Assembly: GCA_035699705.1 (NCBI GenBank)
Contig: DASSPI010000149.1
Span: 4,994 to 68,993, forward strand
Reading direction: 5' to 3'
From: CANKHA01 sp035699705
GTDB lineage: Bacteria; Pseudomonadota; Alphaproteobacteria; Rhizobiales; Xanthobacteraceae
DNA: 64,000 bases
In this document: in pieces, positions 50,544 through 58,747 of the stretch
How the letters are laid out: each line of letters starts with the position of its first letter
Position numbering within the stretch: position 1 is the first letter of the stretch
Made by a program: the position numbers and the translations under genes
The notes under the pieces: model-generated
What the model was told of the DNA's origin: nothing
The model's input: only the letters and a program-made list of their open reading frames with translations
Databases searched by the model: none

Positions 50544-51149
50544 ATGAATCGCAGGAATGGCATTCGTGCCCTGGTGAGCGTCGGCGCACTGGGCCTGGCG
50601 CTCGCTGTGCCGCTTTCCGCCACGCAGGCCCAGATCCTGGCCGGACTGGGCGATCTGACTCCACCGGCGGCGATCCCTTCAGGGAAAGAGGGAGCGAAGA
50701 AAACACAAAGATTGGACCGCGGCCTGGCGAGCCTGGGCGGCTATAGCCCGGGCACCATTGTGGTCAAAACACGCGAAAGACGGCTCTATTACGTGCTCGG
50801 CAACGGCAAGGCAGTGCGCTATCCGGTCGGCGTCGGCCGCCCCGACAAGCAATGGTTCGGGCAGTCGGCCATCAGCGGCAAGTATATCAAGCCGGCCTGG
50901 TCGCCGCCGGAGGAGATCCGGCGCGACAATCCGCGGCTGCCCTATGTGATCCCGAGCGGCGCGCCGAACAATCCGATGGGGGCCGCCGCCCTGACGATTG
51001 CCGGCGGCGAATACGCCATTCACGGCACAAACCGCCCGGGCTCGGTCGGCGGATTCGTTTCCTACGGGTGCATCCGGATGCTCAATTCGGACATCCTGGA
51101 CCTATTCGAACGGGTCGCCGTCGGGACGCCGATTGTGGTGGAACGCTGA
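50544..51149 (+). CDS. L,D-transpeptidase (YkuD family), periplasmic
   Basis: This 201-residue secreted enzyme links peptidoglycan or anchors proteins to it through an active-site Cys. It has a signal peptide (hydrophobic VSVGALGLALAVPLSA then TQA). The YkuD domain spans about residues 70-200, with PGTIVVKTRERRLYYVLG at the start, YAIHGTNRPGSVGGFVSYG and the catalytic Cys in SYGCIRMLNSDI. The residue before Gly-Cys is Tyr where most members have His, a known variation. Length is normal for the alphaproteobacterial single-domain type. Confidence 0.92.
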   Translation: MNRRNGIRALVSVGALGLALAVPLSATQAQILAGLGDLTPPAAIPSGKEGAKKTQRLDRGLASLGGYSPGTIVVKTRERRLYYVLGNGKAVRYPVGVGRPDKQWFGQSAISGKYIKPAWSPPEEIRRDNPRLPYVIPSGAPNNPMGAAALTIAGGEYAIHGTNRPGSVGGFVSYGCIRMLNSDILDLFERVAVGTPIVVER

Positions 51150-51310
51150 AAGCCATTTGGTTCCTTGCGAATCCCGGAAAATTTGGGTGTGAAGTGAGGC
51201 CTTTTGGGGAGGAAGTGTGGCTTTTCTGCACTAGCAACGGCTGACGGATATCTCTTATATGGCACCGTGGGTTTTTACCTATCAAACATGGTGTGGCAGA
51301 GGGGTTCTCC

Positions 51311-51442
51311 ATGAAAAAGATCGCGATTGCTTTGATCGCTTGCTTCGCAGCGGCGACCTTGGCTGGATGTGTTGGCAAGGGCAAAGCCCCGGTCGGCAAA
51401 GGCAAAGGCAAGGCGCCTCAGGCCGTCGTCACTAAGGGCTAA
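51311..51442 (+). CDS. Small basic lipoprotein of 43 residues
   Basis: The frame encodes a 19-residue lipoprotein signal (MKKIAIALIACFAAATLAG) ending in the lipobox LAGC, so Cys20 should be lipidated. The mature peptide is only 24 residues, with repeated GKGKAP-like blocks and eight or so positive charges' worth of Lys and no acidic residue. A purine-rich AGAGGGG lies upstream and a strong hairpin downstream. It recalls entericidin-type toxin peptides in size only; I see no homology. It is well placed as a free-standing gene. Confidence 0.75.
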   Translation: MKKIAIALIACFAAATLAGCVGKGKAPVGKGKGKAPQAVVTKG

Positions 51443-51455
51443 GGCTAATCTTGAC

Positions 51456-51486
51456 TGGCGGGCCGGCGTAAAACACCGGCCCGCCA
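51456..51486 (+). terminator. Terminator after the small lipoprotein gene
   Basis: TGGCGGGCCGG (51456-51466) pairs perfectly with CCGGCCCGCCA (51476-51486). The tail TTCTTGTTTCT is T-rich but broken. It lies 13 bases after the lipoprotein stop. Confidence 0.75.
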
Positions 51487-51603
51487 TTCTTGTTTCTAAC
51501 GGGCCTCCCGGCTCGTGCCGGATTGTATTAGACACGTAGTGGAGCGTGTATTGCGCCGCGAATGCCGATGCGGCCGTGAATGCCCGCTTCTGGAGAGTCG
51601 GCG

Positions 51604-52353
51604 ATGCAGGCAAATAAAAAAATCAGCTTCCTGGCGGCTTTAAGCGCTATCGCCCTGTCCTGGGGGGGCTTCCTTCCCGGAGCGATGGCGCAGGAAAATC
51701 CGCGAGACGCGGCGCAGCAAGTTACGCCGGTTACGATTTCTCAAAAATCAGCGGCAAAGCGCTACTTCGTGGAATTCCGCTCCCGGAGTGCCCTGAGCTA
51801 CGGCCACACCTTCTTGGTGCACGGGAAGCTTAATGCGAACGGCCAGGTCGGGCAGGTAACCAAAGAACAGGTTGCGGGACTGCATCCTGCGACCGAAAGC
51901 TCCGTGCCCTGGATGATCGGGCACGTGATCCCGGTGGTTTCGGAGAACGGCTGGAGCGACGGCGATACCGAGGACGAATACGTCACCGCGCGCTATCGCG
52001 TCCTCCTCACCGAAGAGGAATACGCCAAGGTCTCGGCCAATATCCGCAATCTCCAGAAGAATTCGCCGCTCTGGCACGCTGTTCTCTACAACTGCAACGC
52101 CTGGGTTGGCGACGTGGCGAAGTCCATGGGCATGAAGGTCCCCAGCTCGGGGCTCTATCCCGAGGATTTCATCAGCAGCTTGGCCAGCCTGAACGGAGGA
52201 ACCGCCACGCGGCCCAATCCGTCGATACGCTCGCCGCTGCCCGGCACAGCCGCCAAACCTGCGGCCGCCAAGCCGCGCGCCGCCAAGCCTGCCAAGCCGC
52301 AGGCCGCGATCACGCCGACGGCAGCGGCTCCGGAAGCGCAGACCGTCCGCTAA
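51604..52353 (+). CDS. Secreted protein with His and Asn-Cys-Asn motifs, unknown function
   Basis: This 249-residue protein has a signal peptide ending at GAMAQE (about residue 29). The body has SYGHTFLVHGKLN near residue 65 and LWHAVLYNCNAWVGDVAKSM near residue 160. A conserved His upstream and a Cys in the second block resemble the arrangement in NlpC/P60- or LRAT-type folds, but this is only a resemblance. The last 50 residues are a low-complexity Ala/Pro/Lys tail (AAKPRAAKPAKPQA), as in cell-wall-associated proteins. GGAGAG precedes ATG 51604. A strong terminator follows. Confidence 0.75.
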   Translation: MQANKKISFLAALSAIALSWGGFLPGAMAQENPRDAAQQVTPVTISQKSAAKRYFVEFRSRSALSYGHTFLVHGKLNANGQVGQVTKEQVAGLHPATESSVPWMIGHVIPVVSENGWSDGDTEDEYVTARYRVLLTEEEYAKVSANIRNLQKNSPLWHAVLYNCNAWVGDVAKSMGMKVPSSGLYPEDFISSLASLNGGTATRPNPSIRSPLPGTAAKPAAAKPRAAKPAKPQAAITPTAAAPEAQTVR

Positions 52354-52384
52354 CGCGGCCCGACAACGACTTGAGGGGGATGGG

Positions 52385-52424
52385 AACCCCTCCGCTGGCT
52401 TCGGTCGGCGGAGGGGTTTTCTTT
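52385..52424 (+). terminator. Terminator after the secreted His/NCN protein gene
   Basis: AACCCCTCCGC (52385-52395) pairs with GCGGAGGGGTT (52408-52418), followed by TTCTTTG. It lies 31 bp after the stop and isolates the liv genes downstream. Confidence 0.85.
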
Positions 52425-52527
52425 GTCCCGCGTAACGCCTTGGGGTGGATAGCCCGCTTGCGCCCGACCTACTAAGCTCAGCCGTGACTGTTTAGCCAGC
52501 CCTGACCTCTACCGACGAGTTGGGCCC

Positions 52528-53283
52528 GTGAATGACGATTTCATCCTGGTAACGGACGGCCTCACGAAGGAGTTCGCTGGCTTCGTGGCCGTCAGCGGCG
52601 TCAATCTCGCCATCCGGCGCGGCAGTATTCATGCCTTTATCGGGCCAAATGGCGCCGGCAAGACCACCTGCTTCAACCTGCTCACCAAGTTCCTGAAGCC
52701 GACGCGCGGCCGCATCGTATTCAAAGGTCATGACATCACCAAGCTTGCGCCGGCGGAAGTGGCGCAGCTTGGCCTGGTGCGCTCATTTCAGATCTCCGCC
52801 GTGTTTCCTCATCTTACCGTGCTGGAGAATGTTCGGCTTGCGCTGCAAAGGAAGCGCGGCGGCTCTTTCGATTTCTGGCGGTCGAAACGCGTCCTCGACG
52901 ATCTCAATCCCCGCGCGGCCGCGCTGATCGAGGATGTCGGCCTGCAGGAGTTCGCGCGGATCCCCGCCGTCGAACTGCCATATGGCCGCAAGCGGGCGCT
53001 GGAGATTGCGACGACGCTTGCGGTGGACCCGGAGCTGATGCTTTTGGACGAGCCGACGGCCGGCATGGGACACGAGGATATCGACCGCATCGCCGCGCTG
53101 ATCAAGCGAGTGGCGGCCCACCGCACGGTCTTGATGGTCGAGCACAATCTCAGCGTCGTCGCCACCATCTCCGACCGCATCACCGTGCTCACGCGCGGGC
53201 GTGTGCTGGCGGAAGGTGATTACGGAACCATCTCGGCGAACACGGACGTGCGCGAAGCCTATCTGGGGACCGGCCATGAATGA
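52528..53283 (+). CDS. livG: Branched-chain amino-acid-type ABC transporter ATPase LivG
   Basis: This 251-residue ATPase starts at GTG 52528. Walker A is GPNGAGKTTCFNLL near residue 41, the signature region is VELPYGRKRALEIATTLA, typical of LivG rather than the usual LSGGQ, and Walker B is ELMLLDEPTAGMG. The C-terminal part has HNLSVVATISDRITVL. It works with LivF and the LivHM permeases encoded downstream. The last eight bases overlap livF. Substrate could be amino acids, urea or aromatic acids, since Liv systems are diverse. Confidence 0.93.
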   Translation: MNDDFILVTDGLTKEFAGFVAVSGVNLAIRRGSIHAFIGPNGAGKTTCFNLLTKFLKPTRGRIVFKGHDITKLAPAEVAQLGLVRSFQISAVFPHLTVLENVRLALQRKRGGSFDFWRSKRVLDDLNPRAAALIEDVGLQEFARIPAVELPYGRKRALEIATTLAVDPELMLLDEPTAGMGHEDIDRIAALIKRVAAHRTVLMVEHNLSVVATISDRITVLTRGRVLAEGDYGTISANTDVREAYLGTGHE

Positions 53284-53995
53284 GCCCCAGCCTGTCCGCC
53301 CCCTGCTCGCGGTGCAGAACCTGCAGGCCTGGTACGGGGAATCGCACATCCTGCATGGGGTGACTTTCGACGTACGCGCCGGTGAAGTGGTAACGCTGCT
53401 CGGCCGTAATGGCGCCGGCAAGACCACGACGCTGAAATCAATCATGGGCATGGTCGGCCATCGCACCGGCTCGGTCCGCTTCGAAGACCAGGAATTGATC
53501 TCGCTGAGCTCGGACAGAATCGCGCGCGCCGGCGTCGCCTTTTGTCCCGAGGAACGCGGTATTTTCGCCAGCTTGAGCGTGGACGAGAATCTGGATCTGC
53601 CGCCGCAGGTACGGCCCGGGGGGCTGTCGCGGGCAGACATTTTCACGCTGTTCCCGAATATTTCCGAGCGCCTCGACAGCCAGGGCACCAAGCTGTCCGG
53701 CGGCGAGCAGCAGATGCTCGCGATCGCCCGTATCCTTCGAACCGGCGCGCGTTTTCTTTTGCTCGATGAGCCGACCGAAGGGCTGGCTCCCGTCATCATC
53801 AACCAGATCGGAAAGACCATCCGCGCGCTCAAGCAGCAGGGCTTCACCATCCTGCTGGTGGAACAGAATTTCCGTTTCGCCGCGACGGTCGCTGATCGCT
53901 ATTTCGTGATGGAGCACGGGCGCGTGATCGATGGATTTGACGCTCCGGAACTAAAGACTAACCTTGGCAAGCTGCACGCTTATCTCGGGGTGTGA
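53276..53995 (+). CDS. livF: Branched-chain amino-acid-type ABC transporter ATPase LivF
   Basis: This 239-residue partner ATPase has Walker A LLGRNGAGKTTTLKSI, signature TKLSGGEQQMLAIARILR and Walker B FLLLDEPTEGLAP. LEEGRGIF-type PEERGIFASLSVDENL is typical of LivF. ATG 53276 overlaps the livG end by eight bases, which fixes the start and indicates coupled translation. An earlier in-frame start at 53201 lies inside livG and is not likely. Confidence 0.94.
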   Translation: MNEPQPVRPLLAVQNLQAWYGESHILHGVTFDVRAGEVVTLLGRNGAGKTTTLKSIMGMVGHRTGSVRFEDQELISLSSDRIARAGVAFCPEERGIFASLSVDENLDLPPQVRPGGLSRADIFTLFPNISERLDSQGTKLSGGEQQMLAIARILRTGARFLLLDEPTEGLAPVIINQIGKTIRALKQQGFTILLVEQNFRFAATVADRYFVMEHGRVIDGFDAPELKTNLGKLHAYLGV

Positions 53996-54031
53996 TATCG
54001 TTGGCAAACCCTCGCGACAGAGAGGAAAGCT

Positions 54032-55243
54032 ATGAAAGTTCTTGGAAATCTTGCGGTTTTGAGTGCGATTCTGGTTAGCAGCTCCGCCTTTGCGCAGTAT
54101 ACCGACGGCGTCATCAAGATCGGCGTGATGAACGACATGTCGGGCACCTATTCCGACCTGAGCGGACAAGGCTCGGTGCTCGCCGCACGCATGGCGGTGG
54201 AAGATTTCGGCGCGGCCGCCAAGGGCATGAAAGTCGAGATCGTCGGCGCAGACCACCAGAACAAACCGGACGTCGGCTCCAATGTCGTGCGCACCTGGAT
54301 CGACCGCGACCAGGTCGACTTGATAGTGGATGTGCCCACTTCCTCTGTCGCGCTCGCCGTGAACGAGATCGTGCGCGACAAGAACAAGGTCTTCCTGGTT
54401 TCCGGCGCCGCCGCCTCCGATCTGACTGGCGCAAAGTGCTCGCCCAATACCGTGCACTGGACCTACGACACCTGGGCGCTGGCCAATGGCACCGGCACGG
54501 CGCTGGTCAAATCCGGCAGCAATACGTGGTTTTTTCTGACCGCCGATTATGCCTTCGGCCACGCGCTCGAGCGCGACACCGCCGCGGTGGTGGAGAAAAA
54601 CGGCGGCAAGGTTCTCGGCAAGGTGCGGCATCCCTTCCCCGGCACCGATTTCTCCTCTTTCCTGCTGCAGGCGCAGGGCTCCAAGGCCAAGATCATCGGC
54701 CTCGCCAACGCCGGCAGCGACACCATTAATTCCATCAAACAGGCATCTGAATTCGGTATCGTGCAGGGCGGACAAAATCTGGCCGCGCTGCTCGCCTTCA
54801 TCACCGATGTGCATGCGCTCGGCCTGCAGACGGCGCAGGGCCTGATCATGACCGAATCCTGGTACTGGGACCTCAACGACGCCAATCGCGAATTTGCGAA
54901 GAAATTCGCGCCGCAGAACAGGGGCGTGCATCCCACCATGGTGCATGCCGGCGTCTATTCTGCCGTCACGCATTATCTGAAGGCGGTGGAAGAGCTGAAA
55001 AGCGACGCCGACGGCAAGGCCGTGGTGGCGAAAATGAAAGCGACGCCGACTGACGACAAACTGTTCGGCAAGGGCGAAATCCGCGCCGACGGCCGCAAGA
55101 TTCATCCGATGTATCTGTTTGAGGTGAAGAAGCCGTCGGAATCCAAGGCTCCGTGGGACTATTACAAGCTGCGCGCGACGATCCCGGCGGAGCAGGCCTT
55201 CCGGCCGCTCAAGGATGGCGGCTGTCCGCTGGTCAGCGGCTGA
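54032..55243 (+). CDS. livK: Branched-chain amino-acid-type ABC transporter binding protein LivK
   Basis: This 403-residue periplasmic protein has a signal peptide ending SSAFAQYTD and the LivK-type opening VIKIGVMNDMSGTYSDLSGQ. Later blocks FLTADYAFGHALERDTAAVV and KVRHPFPGTDFSSFLLQA fit the ABC receptor family that binds amino acids, amides or aromatic acids. AGAGAGG precedes ATG 54032. It stands between the ATPase and permease genes. Sequence does not settle the ligand, but the aromatic-acid catabolic genes in the window make a benzoate- or phenylpropanoid-like ligand worth testing. Confidence 0.9.
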   Translation: MKVLGNLAVLSAILVSSSAFAQYTDGVIKIGVMNDMSGTYSDLSGQGSVLAARMAVEDFGAAAKGMKVEIVGADHQNKPDVGSNVVRTWIDRDQVDLIVDVPTSSVALAVNEIVRDKNKVFLVSGAAASDLTGAKCSPNTVHWTYDTWALANGTGTALVKSGSNTWFFLTADYAFGHALERDTAAVVEKNGGKVLGKVRHPFPGTDFSSFLLQAQGSKAKIIGLANAGSDTINSIKQASEFGIVQGGQNLAALLAFITDVHALGLQTAQGLIMTESWYWDLNDANREFAKKFAPQNRGVHPTMVHAGVYSAVTHYLKAVEELKSDADGKAVVAKMKATPTDDKLFGKGEIRADGRKIHPMYLFEVKKPSESKAPWDYYKLRATIPAEQAFRPLKDGGCPLVSG

Positions 55244-55292
55244 CGCCTGAGGCGCCGCCCACAACCCGTAACGGTCTGCCGAGGATTTCTGA

Positions 55293-56180
55293 ATGTTCGA
55301 AATCTTCGGCATCCCGTCGCAAGCGCTGTTCGGGCAGCTCCTGCTCGGGCTGATCAACGGCTCGTTTTACGCGCTGCTCAGCCTCGGGCTTGCCGTGATC
55401 TTCGGCATGCTCAACATCATCAACTTCGCCCATGGCGCGCAATATATGATGGGCGCCTTCGTCGCCTATTTTCTCCTGAACTATGCCGGATTGAATTACT
55501 GGGTCGCGCTCATCGTGGCGCCGCTGGCCATCGGCGCCTTCGGCGTGCTGATCGAGCGCACCCTACTGAAATGGATCTACCGGCTCGATCACCTCTATGG
55601 GCTGCTTCTCACCTTCGGGCTGGCGCTGATCATCGAAGGCGTTTTCCGGAATTATTTCGGCTCCTCCGGCCTGCCCTATCGCGTTCCCGAGCTGCTGCAG
55701 GGCGGGCAGAATCTCGGCTTCATGTTCCTGCCCAACTACCGCGCCTGGGTGGTGGTGTTTTCCCTCGTCGTCTGTCTCACCACCTGGTTCGTGATCGAGC
55801 GCACGAAACTGGGGTCCTACCTGCGCGCGGCCACGGAAAATCCCGCACTGGTGCGCGCCTTCGGCATCAATGTGCCGCGCATGATCACCTTGACCTATGG
55901 CTTCGGGGTCGCGCTGGCGGCGCTTGCCGGAGTGATGGCCGCGCCAATCTATAACGTGTCCCCGCAGATGGGCGCTCACCTGATCATCGTGGTGTTCGCC
56001 GTGGTGGTGATCGGCGGCATGGGCTCGATCATGGGCGCGATCGTCACCGGCTTCGGCCTCGGGCTGATCGAGGGGCTGACCAAGGTATTCTTTCCGGAAG
56101 CCTCCAATACGGTGATCTTCATCATCATGGCCATTGTGCTGTTGATCCGGCCAGCCGGCCTGTTCGGGCGGAGCGCTTAG
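55293..56180 (+). CDS. livH: Branched-chain amino-acid-type ABC transporter permease LivH
   Basis: This 295-residue inner-membrane permease has eight or so hydrophobic segments and the family blocks LINGSFYALLSLGLAVIFGM, LNIINFAHGAQYMMGAFV and RAATENPALVRAFGINVPR, which holds the ATPase-contact loop. VIGGMGSIMGAIVTGFGLG is near the end. ATG 55293 follows GAGG. It ends one base before the livM ATG context and is transcribed with it. Confidence 0.93.
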   Translation: MFEIFGIPSQALFGQLLLGLINGSFYALLSLGLAVIFGMLNIINFAHGAQYMMGAFVAYFLLNYAGLNYWVALIVAPLAIGAFGVLIERTLLKWIYRLDHLYGLLLTFGLALIIEGVFRNYFGSSGLPYRVPELLQGGQNLGFMFLPNYRAWVVVFSLVVCLTTWFVIERTKLGSYLRAATENPALVRAFGINVPRMITLTYGFGVALAALAGVMAAPIYNVSPQMGAHLIIVVFAVVVIGGMGSIMGAIVTGFGLGLIEGLTKVFFPEASNTVIFIIMAIVLLIRPAGLFGRSA

Positions 56181-56181
56181 C

Positions 56182-57201
56182 ATGACGCAGGCCGCCGCCA
56201 TAACGCCCATCCCGGCCGCACCCGCCGTCTCGCGGAGCGAGACAGTGGCCTTCGTCGCAATGGTGCTGGCGCTCCTGATCGCGCCATTTTTCGTTTATCC
56301 AGTATTCCTGATGAAGGCGCTCTGCTTCGCGCTTTTCGCCTGCGCCTTCAACCTGCTGATCGGCTATGTCGGCCTGCTCTCCTTCGGTCATGCACTCTAT
56401 TTCGGCTGGGCGAGCTACGTCGCCGCGCATCTGGCCAAAGTCGGCACCATTCAGATCCCTTATTGGGCCGGGAAGTGGCTTGTCATTCCTTTGCCGCCGC
56501 TGTCGACCGAGCTGGCAATTCTCGGCGGCACGCTGGCGGCGGCGGTGCTGGGGCTGATCGCCGGCTCGATCGCCATTCGCCGGCAGGGGATCTATTTTGC
56601 GATGATCACGCTCGCGCTGGCACAAATGATGTTCTTCTTTGCCGTCCAGGCCCCTTTCACGCATGGCGAGGACGGCATCCAGGCGGTGCCGCGCGGGCAT
56701 TTGTTCGGCGTGATCGATCTGGCCGATCAAAGCAACATGTATCTGCTGGTGCTGGCGATCTTTCTTGGCGGGTTTCTGGCGATCTACCGCATCATCAATT
56801 CCCCCTTCGGCGAGGTCCTGAAGGGCATACGAGAAAACGAGGCGCGTGCGATTTCGCTCGGCTACCGGACCGAACGTTACAAGCTGGTTGCTTTCGTGCT
56901 GTCGGCGACCTTCGCCGGTCTCGCCGGCGCGACCAAGGCGATTGTTTTCCAGCTCGCTTCGCTCACCGACGTGGATTGGCCGACTTCCGGCGAGGTCGTG
57001 CTGATGACGCTGGTCGGCGGCCTCGGCACGGTGTTCGGGCCGGTCGTGGGCGCGTTTTTCATCGTCAGTCTGGAAAACCTGCTGACCCAGATCGGCCAAT
57101 GGGTTTTTGTGGTGCAGGGCAGCATCTTTGTCGCCTGCGTCTTGCTGTTCCGACGGGGCATCATCGGCGAGCTGGCGCAGCTGCTGCGCATCAAGCTCTG
57201 A
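56182..57201 (+). CDS. livM: Branched-chain amino-acid-type ABC transporter permease LivM
   Basis: This 339-residue inner-membrane permease partners LivH. Typical blocks are FNLLIGYVGLLSFGHALYFG near residue 55, IAIRRQGIYFAMITLALAQM, and the ATPase-contact loop IRENEARAISLGYRTERYK. LVGGLGTVFGPVVGAFF is near the C-terminus. ATG 56182 is one base after the livH stop. Its 3' end (57155-57201) recurs, altered, at 57615-57661, after the next gene. Confidence 0.93.
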   Translation: MTQAAAITPIPAAPAVSRSETVAFVAMVLALLIAPFFVYPVFLMKALCFALFACAFNLLIGYVGLLSFGHALYFGWASYVAAHLAKVGTIQIPYWAGKWLVIPLPPLSTELAILGGTLAAAVLGLIAGSIAIRRQGIYFAMITLALAQMMFFFAVQAPFTHGEDGIQAVPRGHLFGVIDLADQSNMYLLVLAIFLGGFLAIYRIINSPFGEVLKGIRENEARAISLGYRTERYKLVAFVLSATFAGLAGATKAIVFQLASLTDVDWPTSGEVVLMTLVGGLGTVFGPVVGAFFIVSLENLLTQIGQWVFVVQGSIFVACVLLFRRGIIGELAQLLRIKL

Positions 57202-57361
57202 TGGGATGACGCAGCGGGTATGGGCAACCCGCCATCGGCTTGCTCGATGAAAGGTTTTCTTTGTGGAGGGCCGACATCGCCTTGCCGTCTTCAGAATCCG
57301 TGTGCGAGTCGGTGAACCAAATTACGCATCGGGGGGTTGTCTCCGCAGGAGGAGCAGCCTC

Positions 57362-57598
57362 ATGGATACAAGCAAGATCAAGCCACATATGGAGATTATT
57401 GGAGCGGACGGCGTCCATGTCGGCACCGTCGACCGCATCGAGGGCGGCCGCATCAAGATGACCAAAGACGACAGTGGGCAGGGTCACCAGCCCCACCATC
57501 ATCACTACATCGATATCGGCTTGGTGGCGGACATCGAAGGAAACCAGGTTCGTCTTTCCGCCAAGGGCGACGTTGCCGTTTCCTTCGAAGAGCACTGA
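57362..57598 (+). CDS. DUF2171 family protein, His-rich
   Basis: This 78-residue cytoplasmic protein belongs to DUF2171, small PRC-barrel-like proteins of unknown role. Conserved features are SKIKPHMEIIGADGVHVGTV and VDRIEGGRIKMTKDD. The middle has HQPHHHHYIDIG, five nearly adjacent His that could bind a metal. AGGAGGAG lies seven or more bases before ATG 57362. It sits between the complete livM and a duplicated livM tail, and is the likely insertion in that duplication. No function inferred. Confidence 0.85.
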   Translation: MDTSKIKPHMEIIGADGVHVGTVDRIEGGRIKMTKDDSGQGHQPHHHHYIDIGLVADIEGNQVRLSAKGDVAVSFEEH

Positions 57599-57605
57599 GA
57601 AATAC

Positions 57606-57661
57606 GTTCCCGCCGGGGCATCGTCGGCGAGCTGGCGCAGTTGTTGCTGATCAAGCTGTGA
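57606..57661 (+). pseudogene. Orphan 3' tail of a second livM-like gene
   Basis: The last 47 bases match the end of livM at 57155-57201 in 41 of 47 positions by my count, including the stop. The encoded end is GIVGELAQLLLIKL against GIIGELAQLLRIKL in livM. The few bases upstream (GTTCC...) also match but with a one-base shift, so the frame is broken there. It begins eight bases after the DUF2171 stop. It looks like the remnant of a duplicated or recombined liv permease gene. Confidence 0.8.
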
Positions 57662-57699
57662 CTCGGCCCGGAGGCGCAACGAGGCCGTGGCAGCTGACG

Positions 57700-58545
57700 C
57701 TATTTGCTGCGGACGACGTCCTCATACGCCGGCGCTTCCTTCAGAAAGCCGCGGTCCAGCATCCAATCGACCTTCTCCTGGAACTCGCCGGGCTTATAGC
57801 TCTGCACGCCGACCAGTTCGGGCAAAAGGCCGTCCGCGCGCAACTCCGGCTTCAGATCGCGCAACAGCTCCTGGCGCGAGCGCTCGTCGCTCTCCTTCAG
57901 CCAGTCGATTGCGCGGTTCAGGGCGCGGCGCAATTTCGCGGCCGTCTCCTCGTCCACGTCCCCGCCGGCGACGATGCCCCCGCGCCAGCGCAGGTCGGCA
58001 ATCTTGCGCGCGCCCGCTTCGGCTGCGCGGCTGACCAGCGGCTCCATCAAGGCAGCGGCCTCGGTCTGCCCGCTCAGGAGAGCATCAAGACGGTCATTGG
58101 CGTGGACCAGCTTGATCTCCTCAAAAGGCACGCCCGCCGCCTCGAGCACCTCGATCGCGGCATAGAAAGTGCCGGCATGCCAGGTCACCGCGATCGGAAT
58201 ATTGCGCAGTTCCGCCACGCTCTGAATCTTCGAATCCTTGCGCACCATGATCGCGCCGGTGCGGATCGTGGTGTCGAGCCCGATGATCTTTCCCTTGCCC
58301 AAGGTCTGCACGCGCTCGATCGCGCCCCATTCGCATACCGGGTAAACTTCCAAGGCGCCTTGCTGCAGCTGGGATTCCTTCCAGCGCTGGGAGAAATCCT
58401 CGACCCGCCCGGCTATGCCTTTCGGATTATCTTCCTGATATTCGACCGTTAGCCCTTCATCGGCAAAGAAGCCCTGCTCGACGGCGACCATCCAGGGACG
58501 GTCATGTGCATTGCTGTCACCTTGGAGACGAATTTTCTGCGCCAT
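57700..58545 (-). CDS. NMT1/THI5-like binding-fold protein without signal peptide
   Basis: This 281-residue protein has the NMT1-type periplasmic-binding fold: RPWMVAVEQGFFADEGLTVEY near residue 16 and IPIAVTWHAGTFYAAIEVLE. It begins MAQKIRLQGDSNAHD with no hydrophobic export segment, and GGAGG directly before ATG 58545 argues against a missed upstream signal. So it is probably cytoplasmic, either an enzyme of the dihydroxyphthalate-decarboxylase kind or a sensor protein. No transporter genes of its class adjoin. It diverges from a Bug gene. Confidence 0.8.
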   Translation of the reverse strand: MAQKIRLQGDSNAHDRPWMVAVEQGFFADEGLTVEYQEDNPKGIAGRVEDFSQRWKESQLQQGALEVYPVCEWGAIERVQTLGKGKIIGLDTTIRTGAIMVRKDSKIQSVAELRNIPIAVTWHAGTFYAAIEVLEAAGVPFEEIKLVHANDRLDALLSGQTEAAALMEPLVSRAAEAGARKIADLRWRGGIVAGGDVDEETAAKLRRALNRAIDWLKESDERSRQELLRDLKPELRADGLLPELVGVQSYKPGEFQEKVDWMLDRGFLKEAPAYEDVVRSK

Positions 58546-58747
58546 ACTGATCCTCCGCTTATCACCTGCTAAAACGTCGCAGCAAGCATCTGCAAAAAGG
58601 CCAAAACAAAGGGCCGGCTATTAGCTACTATAAGATGTAGTATTGAGCTTGTCACTTGAGGTGGAGCACGGCGAGGACGCGCGTAATCCAATGACTGACA
58701 AGGCAGCGGGCAGTTTGCACGCTTGCCATGACTCTAAAGGGGAAAGC

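Noticed and set aside
57337..58452. Open frame of 371 residues on the plus strand
   Set aside because: It overlaps the DUF2171 gene in another frame and is antisense to the NMT1-like gene; no domain seen.
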